Shown: positions 8,122 to 15,966 of the stretch, one piece after another | Layout of the letters: every line of letters starts with the position of its first letter | Numbering within the stretch: the stretch's first letter is position 1 | Notes under the pieces: generated by a model | Database searches by the model: none | Seen by the model: the letters and a program-made list of their open reading frames with translations, nothing else | What the model was told of the DNA's origin: nothing | NCBI GenBank assembly: GCA_964634565.1 | Contig: CAZWLP010000003.1 | Location: 1-64,000, forward strand | Length of the DNA: 64,000 nucleotides | Reading direction: 5' to 3' | Source: JAUVKT01 sp964634565 | Lineage (GTDB): Bacteria; Bacteroidota; Bacteroidia; Bacteroidales; VadinHA17 | Made by a program: the position numbers and the translations under genes

Positions 8122-10038
8122 ATGAGAAAGCTATTTTTAATGCTTATCTCCCTGTTAATAACACTGTTTGCTGCAGCACAGGGGTATAAGGTACTTAAGC
8201 CGGCAGAGTATGCCGAATCGGATTCAAACGATACAGTTTATACCGTAAAGGGTTACAGGCATGGGATAAGCTACTTTCCGCAGGTTCAGCATGTTGATGT
8301 TGAATATAAAAAGGGAGATAAATTAAGCTTCGATACCTTTCATTCCAACGACGTAATAAATGATTGGATGATATTCTTTGCAAAGGAGTATCCGGAGCTC
8401 TGCGAATTATACGAGGTGGCACAAAGTTTTGAGGGAAGGCCGATTCTTCAAATAACAATAAGCAATAAAGCGACAGGCAGGGATACAGATAAGCCTGGTG
8501 CCTACTTCGAAGGAAACAGGCACAGCGGAGAAATTACCTCTGCCGAATCATCCCTGTGGCTAATAAATTATCTTCTTACGGAATATGGTAAGAACCAGGA
8601 GATAACAGATATAGTAGATAAAAGGGCTATTTATATCAGACCTGTAAATAACCCTGACGGACATTGTCTTTATATACATACAGCCCAGAGCAACAGATCT
8701 ACTGTTCGTCCTTGTGATAATGACCTTGATGGTTTGCTTGATGAGGATTCTCCCGACGATATTGATGGCGATGGAATAATTCTTACAATGAGATGGAAGG
8801 ACGAGGAAAAGGGAAATATGATTCCTGACCCCGATGATCCGAGCGGTCGGATTCTGAAAAGAGTGCCGTCAGGCGAAGGAATATACCTTACCGAATCGGA
8901 AGGAATAGATAATGATGGAGATGGAAGAGTTAATGAGGACGGTATTGGCGGATTGGATCTGCATCGCAATTACCCTGAGAACTGGAGACCTGAGGCTCAT
9001 ATGGAGGCTACAGGCAGAGGATATACCCAGAGGGGGGCAGGCGAATATCCCCTGAGTGAAATTGAAACAAGGGCTGTTGTCACCTTCCTTCTTTCACATC
9101 CGAATATTTACATTGTAAACTCGATGGATACAAGGGTGCCCATGCATCTCAGGCCTCCGTCAACATCAGCATCAGAAGAAAGGATGTACGACGAGGACAG
9201 GCTGTGGTATGAATATTTTGATAAATTAGGTAAGTCAATTACAGGCTATGAGCGTGCGGGAGACGTATACCAGGATTATGGTGGAGGAAACCCTCTCTTT
9301 GGTCATGGACCTGACTTTGGATACTGGTATTATGGCGCTATATGGTATGGCGATGAGCTATGGAACGGTGCAAGGTATAAGGACTATGACGAAGACGGAG
9401 ATATCGACGATCTCGACCTTTTAAGGTGGGATGATGAGGAGAATATGGGAGATGGTTTTATTGAATGGAAAAAAGCAGCTCACCCTGTTTATGGAGAAGT
9501 GGAAATAGGTGGCTTTCATCCAAAGTTTTTCTCCCAGAATGCACCGGCAAAACATCTTCTGCCATGGGCAAAGAATCAGGCCCTCTTTAACCTGGAGATG
9601 GTTAAGCACCTGCCACAGCTTGAATGGGATAAGATAAGTGTAAAAAAGAAAAAATCGTATAAAAATGACTCTATTGATTACAGCATTACAGTGTCGTTTA
9701 AAAATACCGGCAAATTACCTACAGCACTTAAGCAGGCCCACCTTGTTAAGATTGTAAAGGAAGACCAGGTTACCCTTAATTTCGACAGTAAGCTTGTTGG
9801 CGGAGAAAATCCTGCTTTGAAAATATTAACAGAAGGATCAGGCAGAAGAAGATCATATTATGGCTCATCATCTGCTCGCTCAAGTGCCAGCCTGAATGCA
9901 GGCTTTACCGATGGAGGGAAATCAAACTCGGTCGTCTTTAATATCAGGGTTTATGGCGACAGTGAGATAAGCGGCAGTGCCTCCGTAGAATCTACCAGGG
10001 CAGGAGTGCTTAAGGACAGAGAGTTTATTATAAAATAG
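8122..10038 (+). CDS. Exported M14-family zinc carboxypeptidase with acidic Ca-binding-like inserts
   Basis: Secreted metallocarboxypeptidase, 638 residues, signal peptide MRKLFLMLISLLITLFAAAQ. The first zinc motif is intact (H134-S-G-E137 in EGNRHSGEIT), RPVNNPDG follows, and LDLHRNYPENW replaces the usual LNRN loop. The catalytic-Glu region is WYGDELWNG (E412). Between the motifs lie Asp-rich loops resembling dockerin/thrombospondin type 3 calcium sites (DNDLDGLLDED near 199, DIDGDG near 213, DNDGDGRVNEDG near 263, DYDEDGDIDD near 421). The position of the third zinc ligand, usually HT, appears to be D336-T. The C-terminal 130 residues look like a beta domain. No close operon partner. Confidence 0.83.
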   Translation: MRKLFLMLISLLITLFAAAQGYKVLKPAEYAESDSNDTVYTVKGYRHGISYFPQVQHVDVEYKKGDKLSFDTFHSNDVINDWMIFFAKEYPELCELYEVAQSFEGRPILQITISNKATGRDTDKPGAYFEGNRHSGEITSAESSLWLINYLLTEYGKNQEITDIVDKRAIYIRPVNNPDGHCLYIHTAQSNRSTVRPCDNDLDGLLDEDSPDDIDGDGIILTMRWKDEEKGNMIPDPDDPSGRILKRVPSGEGIYLTESEGIDNDGDGRVNEDGIGGLDLHRNYPENWRPEAHMEATGRGYTQRGAGEYPLSEIETRAVVTFLLSHPNIYIVNSMDTRVPMHLRPPSTSASEERMYDEDRLWYEYFDKLGKSITGYERAGDVYQDYGGGNPLFGHGPDFGYWYYGAIWYGDELWNGARYKDYDEDGDIDDLDLLRWDDEENMGDGFIEWKKAAHPVYGEVEIGGFHPKFFSQNAPAKHLLPWAKNQALFNLEMVKHLPQLEWDKISVKKKKSYKNDSIDYSITVSFKNTGKLPTALKQAHLVKIVKEDQVTLNFDSKLVGGENPALKILTEGSGRRRSYYGSSSARSSASLNAGFTDGGKSNSVVFNIRVYGDSEISGSASVESTRAGVLKDREFIIK

Positions 10039-10197
10039 GTCTGAGGCTTGATGCGTTTATTAGTCGCTGGTGCAGAGATAAACAACTCAAATGTTAATGC
10101 CCTGAGAAAAAATTTAATTATCACGATTTTATAATAATTTTAGTGCTGATTACCTGAGGGCAATAGAATACAGGATCAACCAATAAAAAAATAAAAT

Positions 10198-11730
10198 ATG
10201 AAAAGTGAACGATATTTTGTCAGGGATATTCCCAGAAGGAAATTTCTTGAAATGAGTTTAAAAGGGGGAATTGTGATGGCGTCTACACCCGCTTTGCTTT
10301 CTCAGCTTATTTCATGTAAGCCCATGGGGGCATCAGCTTCCGGGCTGGATGTTGACAAGGAAACACTAAAGAAAGTTATCAGTACGGCTCTTCAAAATGG
10401 AGGAGATTTTGCCGAGGTTTACCTCGAGAACAGGGTGTCGAGGAATATTGTAATGGAAGAATCCCGCTTTAAAAGCGGACTATATGGGGTAAGTCAGGGT
10501 GCCGGAGTAAGAGTAATATCAGGAAATAAAACTGGTTATGCTTATACCGATGATATTACAGAAGAAAATTTGATAAGAGCGGCTAAGATTGCCTCTTACG
10601 TGGCAAAAGATGGTAACTCAATAGGCCCGATAGACATTAATGAAGCAAAGAGGGAATCCTTTGTAAGTATTAAACAACCTCTTAACGAGATTGCTGATTC
10701 ACAGAGAATAGAAACACTCGAAAGAGCCGACCAGGCAGCCCTCGGATATGACCCTAAGATCAAGATGGCTCTGGTGGATTATTACGATGAGGTAAGAGGG
10801 AGGGTGATTGCAAATTCAGAGGGACTGTATTTAAGGGATGAGCTGCCACTTCTGTTCTTTATTGTCCAGACTATGAGCGAGGATGGTAATAAACGTCATA
10901 TGTCGCGCGAGCGGCTGTCGCGCCATAGTGGTTTTGAAATGTTCAGCGAAGTTACACCAGAAGAGGTTGCAAGAAGAGCCGCCAGAGAGGCTGTTGATAT
11001 GCTTGATGCAGAAGACGCTCCGGCAGGAATAATGGATGTTGTAATGCAAAATGGCTGGGGCGGAGTACTGGTACACGAAGCTGTTGGCCACCCACTGGAG
11101 GCCGACAATATAGCCAAGGGAATAGGGGCATTTACAGGTAAGGTCGGAGAAAAAGTGGCAAGCGATCTTTTTACCATGATTGACGATGGTACTCTTCCCA
11201 ATGCAAGAGGAACAATAAATTATGACGATGAGGGTACGCCTGCACAAAGAAATGTTTTGATAGAAAAAGGATTCTTAAAAGGCTATATGAATGATATCCT
11301 CAGTGCCAAACAGCTGGGCGTGGATCGTTCTGGTAATGGAAGGCGCGAATCGTTCCGCTATATTCCTATCCCTAGAATGACCAATACCTTTATCGACCAG
11401 GGTGAATCTGAACCGGGAGAAATATTGTCTTCCACAAATAAGGGCATCTATGTGCAGAGCCTCAGCGGAGGAAGCGTAAACCCTGTAACAGGAGTATTTA
11501 ACTTTACCTGCAGGGAGGCATATTTGATTGAGAACGGAAAGAAGACCAGGCCAATTAAGGGAGCCACCCTTATAGGTTCATGCCTTGAAGTGATTTCTAA
11601 TATTGATGCCGTTGGTAACGACCTTGACTTTGGTCCTGGTATATGTGGAAAAGGACAGATGGCCGAAGTGGATGCCGGACAGCCTACCGTCAGAATAAGG
11701 GGTATAAATGTAGGTGGCAGCAGGGGATAA
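10198..11730 (+). CDS. tldD: TldD/PmbA-family metalloprotease, TldD-type subunit with Tat/lipoprotein-like N-terminus
   Basis: Zinc protease subunit of the TldD/TldE heterodimer, which degrades unfolded peptides and matures some peptide antibiotics. H293-E-A-V-G-H298 is the HExxxH zinc motif that identifies the TldD-type subunit; GGSVNPVTGVFNF and IGSCLEV are family segments. The N-terminus differs from cytoplasmic TldD: PRRKFLEMS is a twin-arginine-like motif, followed by a hydrophobic stretch ending LISC, a good lipobox. Export by Tat with lipid anchoring is therefore predicted. The partner tldE follows 25 bases downstream but has no signal. Confidence 0.88.
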   Translation: MKSERYFVRDIPRRKFLEMSLKGGIVMASTPALLSQLISCKPMGASASGLDVDKETLKKVISTALQNGGDFAEVYLENRVSRNIVMEESRFKSGLYGVSQGAGVRVISGNKTGYAYTDDITEENLIRAAKIASYVAKDGNSIGPIDINEAKRESFVSIKQPLNEIADSQRIETLERADQAALGYDPKIKMALVDYYDEVRGRVIANSEGLYLRDELPLLFFIVQTMSEDGNKRHMSRERLSRHSGFEMFSEVTPEEVARRAAREAVDMLDAEDAPAGIMDVVMQNGWGGVLVHEAVGHPLEADNIAKGIGAFTGKVGEKVASDLFTMIDDGTLPNARGTINYDDEGTPAQRNVLIEKGFLKGYMNDILSAKQLGVDRSGNGRRESFRYIPIPRMTNTFIDQGESEPGEILSSTNKGIYVQSLSGGSVNPVTGVFNFTCREAYLIENGKKTRPIKGATLIGSCLEVISNIDAVGNDLDFGPGICGKGQMAEVDAGQPTVRIRGINVGGSRG

Positions 11731-11755
11731 TGTATAACAGATAAAGCTTAGAAAA

Positions 11756-13090
11756 ATGAATTATAAGGATCTTACAGATAAATTGATAAAGAAGTGCCTG
11801 CAAAATGGTGCTGATGAGGCTGAGGTTTATATCGAGACATCCAGGAACCTGAGCATACAGGTGCAGAACGGAGAAATTGAAACTGTTGAAGAGGCTTCAT
11901 CACATGGTGTCGGCTTCAGGGTTTTTGTAGATGGCAGGATGGGGTTTAGTCATTGTAATGACTTTAGCAATAACTCGTTGGAAGAAACACTTAAACGTGC
12001 TATTGCCTTTGCAAAACTTACAACACCCGACGAAAATAATACTCTTACCTCAAATACCGAAGTAAGCAGGGTAGATGGTTTATACGACCCCGAGATAGCC
12101 GCTGTTCCGATGGAGACAAAGATTAATATGGCTATTGAACTGGAGAAACTTGCTATGAGCGATCCCAGGGTAACTAAATCATCGGGAGCAGGATATGGCG
12201 AATCAGACGGGGAAGTGTTTATTGCAAACTCAAGGGGTATATCTAAAAGCTATAAATCATCGGGTTGCTCACTTGGAGTAAGTGTGGTTGCCGAAAAAGG
12301 AGACCAGAAGAATACCGGAGGCGAGTATTGTACACGGAGATTTTTTGCAGATCTGAAACCTGTTAAGGAGATCGCAGCCAAGGCTGCAAGGGATGCGTGG
12401 GAAATGATTGACCCAAAGATGGTTAAAACACAGAAAGCTGCTGTTATTTTTGATCCTGATGTGGCCAGCTCACTGCTTGGTGGGGTAATAAGCGCCATCA
12501 ACGGAGAGAGAGTACTGCAGGGAGCAAGCTTTTTGAAAGACTCCATGGGTAAACAGTTTGCATCAGAGCTGCTGACAATAGTGGATGATGGTATTAAGGA
12601 AAAAGGCCTTGGAAGTGCTCCCTTTGATGGGGAGGGTGTTCCGACACAGAAAAGAACACTGGTTGAAAAGGGGGTACTGAAATCTTTTATTTATAATACA
12701 TCCTCAGCCAACAGGGCGGGAACAGAAAGCACAGGTAATGCTGCACGCGGCGGATTTACAAGGTTGCCCGGGATAGGAACACATAATGTTTTTGTAGCCT
12801 CAGGAATACATTCGCGTAATGAGATTATAGCTGAAACAAAAACAGGATTGCTATTAAAGGGAGTTACCGGCTATGGTATAAATCCTGTAAGCGGTAATTT
12901 CAGTGGAGGGGCAAGCGGATTCTGGGTTGATAATGGTGAAATAATTCACCCGGTTAAAGGACTCACCATTGCGGGCAGCGCAGATGCCATACTGAATGGT
13001 ATAGATATGATGGGCAGCGACCTGGATATGGACAGAGGCTTTGCTGCACCTACATTCAGGGTGAAAGAAATGCAGATAGGAGGTCACTAG
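11756..13090 (+). CDS. tldE: TldD/PmbA-family protein, TldE/PmbA-type subunit
   Basis: Non-catalytic partner subunit of the TldD/TldE protease. The 444 residues share the family fold with the upstream gene (GADEAEVYIETSRNLSIQVQ, then GEGVPTQKRTLVEKGVLKSF, and GYGINPVSGNFSGGASGFWVDNGE) but lack HExxxH; the matching stretch is FDPDVASSLLGGVIS. The start MNYKDLTDKL gives no signal peptide or Tat motif, so it looks cytoplasmic, unlike its neighbour. Spacing of 25 bases to tldD and 23 to the following Vps10-like gene suggests one transcript. Confidence 0.88.
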   Translation: MNYKDLTDKLIKKCLQNGADEAEVYIETSRNLSIQVQNGEIETVEEASSHGVGFRVFVDGRMGFSHCNDFSNNSLEETLKRAIAFAKLTTPDENNTLTSNTEVSRVDGLYDPEIAAVPMETKINMAIELEKLAMSDPRVTKSSGAGYGESDGEVFIANSRGISKSYKSSGCSLGVSVVAEKGDQKNTGGEYCTRRFFADLKPVKEIAAKAARDAWEMIDPKMVKTQKAAVIFDPDVASSLLGGVISAINGERVLQGASFLKDSMGKQFASELLTIVDDGIKEKGLGSAPFDGEGVPTQKRTLVEKGVLKSFIYNTSSANRAGTESTGNAARGGFTRLPGIGTHNVFVASGIHSRNEIIAETKTGLLLKGVTGYGINPVSGNFSGGASGFWVDNGEIIHPVKGLTIAGSADAILNGIDMMGSDLDMDRGFAAPTFRVKEMQIGGH

Positions 13091-13113
13091 AAATATATAC
13101 CAAATATTAGCGA

Positions 13114-15792
13114 ATGAAACTATTTGTAAAGCTAACGTTTTTACAGCTGTTACTTGCTGCGGCATTATCTGTAAATGCACAGAACGGGAAAAGAAGCCAG
13201 GCAGAGCAGCAGGGATTTGAATTCAGAAACCTGGGAGCCTTCAGGGTAAGTGCATGGGTTGGAGAAATGGCCATACCTGTTAACCCGGGAGATAAATATA
13301 AACATACATTTTATATTGCACCCCGTGCAGGCGGTGTGTGGAAGACGGTAAATAAGGGAACTACATTTGAATGTATTACCGATAAGCTGGGAACAACTTA
13401 TATAGGCGATGTGGAAGTGGCTCAGTCCGACCCTGATATACTATGGGTTGGTACGGGCGATGACTTCAGTGCCCGTTCGTCTTACTACGGTAACGGGATA
13501 TGGAAATCGACCGATGCAGGAGAGAGCTGGCAGCATATGGGCCTGGAAAACTCCCATCATATCGCAGAAATAATTATTCACCCGGTCGATCCTGATATAG
13601 TATGGGTTGCAGTAATGGGTCGTCTGTATTCGGAAAATCCTGAACGTGGCGTTTTTAAGACAACTGATGGTGGCAGGACCTGGGATAAGGTCCTGTTTAT
13701 TGATGAGGCTACAGGGGTTATAGATATCGAGATAAATCCGCAAAATCCTGATATCCTCTATGCCTGCTCATATTATAAGGTACGCCTGCCATGGACCTTT
13801 GAACCGGGTGGAGAAAAGAGTCGTATATACAAGACAACAGACGGAGGTTCAAGCTGGAAAGCACTTACAGGAGGAGGACTGCCCGGTGGCTCGCTGGGCC
13901 GGATAGGTATAGACCTGCAATATAATAACCCCGATGTAGTGGTTGCCGTTATACAGAATCTTAACCTGAAGGATGGTGTCGATCCGGACCTTACTACCCC
14001 TTTTGATGAATTTACCGATCATTCCTTTGATAATCTGATCGGAGGTGAGGCCTATCGCTCATTTGATGCGGGACTGACATGGGAGAAGCTAAACGATCCC
14101 GAAAAGATTGATGTAAGCGGCAAGGCTGCTTACAGCTTTAATAAGATAGCAGTAGATCCTGACGACCCTGATAAAATATTTATTATCGGAGCAGGGATGT
14201 CATATACCCTGGATGGAGGAAAGACATGGCCCCAGGGAAGAAGTGCCGACAGGTTCAGAACAAATTTCGGAGATAACAGGACTATCTGGATAGATCCACT
14301 CGATGGAGATCATATGTTTTTGGGATCAGATGGAGGAATATATGAGACATGGGATGGCGGAAAGTCAATGATGCATTACCATAATCTTCCGCTGGGAGAA
14401 ATATATATGGTTGAGGCTGACAACGAAGAACCCTATAATATTTATATCGGACTCCAGGATCATGAAGTATGGAAGGGTCCGTCAAACAGCTGGTCGGGAC
14501 AGGTAGGAATTGAAGACTGGGTAATTGTCGGGATGTGGGATGGCATGTATTGTAAGGTTGACCCCGAAGATAACAGGTGGTTATATTTTACCAGTCAGTT
14601 CGGTGCCCATCACCGGGTCGACCAGTCTATTGGCGAACGAGTGGCTATTTCGCCAAAACCCCCTGAAGGAGCCGAACCCTATCGTTATACCTGGAATACC
14701 CCATTGGTGCTCTCCCCCCATAACAGTAAAATTCTTTATACCGGCGGACAAATGCTGCTGCGTTCTGAAGACAGAGGCGATAGCTGGGAAGAAATAAGTC
14801 CGGATCTGAGCTATAACGATAAGGAAAAAATTGCCGGTACGGGTCATGTAATGTATTGCACTATAGTTAGTATAGACGAGTCACCTAAAGAAAAAGGCTT
14901 AATATGGGTCGGTACAGACGATGGTCGTATTCATATGACAGGGGATGGAGGAAAGACCTGGAAGGAGTTTACCGGCGACCTGGAGAAGCTGGGTATGCCG
15001 CATGAGAGGTGGACAGCAAGAGTGCTTGCATCAAAGCATAAGGGCGGACGGGCTTATATTGCCAAAAACGGGTATCGTAACGACGATCCCTCTCCCTATC
15101 TTTATGTAACAGAAGATTATGGTAAGAGCTGGAAGGATATTTCTTCAAACCTGCCCGATTATGCCATTAATGTGGTCTTTGAAGACTATAAGAATCCCGA
15201 TCTTCTGTTTGTAGGTAACGATATAGGAGTATATTATTCTATTAACAGGGGTGAGAGCTGGACCCGCCTGAAAGAAAACCTGCCACCTGTTGTTGTTAGA
15301 GATCTTCTGGTACATAAAAGAGAAGGGGATTTAATAGTTGGTACCTATGGCAGAGGAGCATGGATTACAGATATAACACCACTTCAGCAACTGACGGAGG
15401 AAGTGGTTAAATCAGATTTTTACTTATTCGATATCGAAGCCAAGCCACAGATAAACTTTTCACAGCAGGCCTACTGGGGTAATTATAATATTATGGGTTC
15501 CAATCAGTTGCGCACACCAAATGAAGCTGTCGGACTGGAAATATGGTATCGTTTTAATACCTGCCCCGACCAGTATGCTTCCATAAGCGTCGAAGATGCA
15601 TCAGGAAAAGAGGTTTACCGAACAGAGATAGCCGTTGAAAAGGGAATAAGGAAGATTTACTGGAACACTATGCGGGCCGATCCGGGAGAGTATAAAGTTA
15701 CTCTTAGCTACAAGGGGGTAAGCAAGTCGAAAACCGCAAGGGTGAAGGAGAGGTGGCAGTGGCCTGTGTTGAATTATGGGACAAAGGACTAA
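13114..15792 (+). CDS. Secreted Vps10/sortilin-type beta-propeller protein with BNR/Asp-box repeats
   Basis: An 892-residue exported protein (signal peptide MKLFVKLTFLQLLLAAALSVNAQ) made of Asp-box repeats of the form SxDxGxxW. At least nine are visible, including KSTDAGESW, KTTDGGRTW, KTTDGGSSW, RSFDAGLTW, YTLDGGKTW, RSEDRGDSW, MTGDGGKTW, VTEDYGKSW and YSINRGESW. This is the multi-bladed propeller seen in bacterial Vps10-like, often called glycosyl hydrolase, proteins. No sialidase-type active site is evident. A short beta-rich C-terminal domain follows after about residue 770. It is probably co-transcribed with tldDE. The last codons and stop sit inside a GGACAAAGGACTAAAG repeat word. Confidence 0.8.
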   Translation: MKLFVKLTFLQLLLAAALSVNAQNGKRSQAEQQGFEFRNLGAFRVSAWVGEMAIPVNPGDKYKHTFYIAPRAGGVWKTVNKGTTFECITDKLGTTYIGDVEVAQSDPDILWVGTGDDFSARSSYYGNGIWKSTDAGESWQHMGLENSHHIAEIIIHPVDPDIVWVAVMGRLYSENPERGVFKTTDGGRTWDKVLFIDEATGVIDIEINPQNPDILYACSYYKVRLPWTFEPGGEKSRIYKTTDGGSSWKALTGGGLPGGSLGRIGIDLQYNNPDVVVAVIQNLNLKDGVDPDLTTPFDEFTDHSFDNLIGGEAYRSFDAGLTWEKLNDPEKIDVSGKAAYSFNKIAVDPDDPDKIFIIGAGMSYTLDGGKTWPQGRSADRFRTNFGDNRTIWIDPLDGDHMFLGSDGGIYETWDGGKSMMHYHNLPLGEIYMVEADNEEPYNIYIGLQDHEVWKGPSNSWSGQVGIEDWVIVGMWDGMYCKVDPEDNRWLYFTSQFGAHHRVDQSIGERVAISPKPPEGAEPYRYTWNTPLVLSPHNSKILYTGGQMLLRSEDRGDSWEEISPDLSYNDKEKIAGTGHVMYCTIVSIDESPKEKGLIWVGTDDGRIHMTGDGGKTWKEFTGDLEKLGMPHERWTARVLASKHKGGRAYIAKNGYRNDDPSPYLYVTEDYGKSWKDISSNLPDYAINVVFEDYKNPDLLFVGNDIGVYYSINRGESWTRLKENLPPVVVRDLLVHKREGDLIVGTYGRGAWITDITPLQQLTEEVVKSDFYLFDIEAKPQINFSQQAYWGNYNIMGSNQLRTPNEAVGLEIWYRFNTCPDQYASISVEDASGKEVYRTEIAVEKGIRKIYWNTMRADPGEYKVTLSYKGVSKSKTARVKERWQWPVLNYGTKD

Positions 15793-15862
15793 AGACTTCA
15801 CCGTCGCCCCCTCCCGAGTATTCGGGACCGGGGGCTATGGCGGACGAAGAAAGGACTAAGGG
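15778..15862. repeat. Intergenic repeat words with an internal hairpin
   Basis: Holds GGGACAAAGGACTAAAG (15778-15794, covering the end of the Vps10-like gene), a strong hairpin at 15806-15835, and GGACGAAGAAAGGACTAAGG at 15842-15861. The hairpin pairs GCCCCC with GGGGGC and TCCCGA with TCGGGA around a GTAT loop, with a two-base CC bulge on one side. It has no T-tract, so it looks more like a mobile repeat core than a factor-independent terminator, though it may still slow transcription after the upstream operon. Confidence 0.6.
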
Positions 15863-15966
15863 TTTTGTTGGGTAGTGATTATTGTAAGCAAATTCTGTAA
15901 AAGATCAGATTCTCAGAATTTTGTAACTTGCTTATATCAATACTAAACCAACTAAAACTTTTTATT

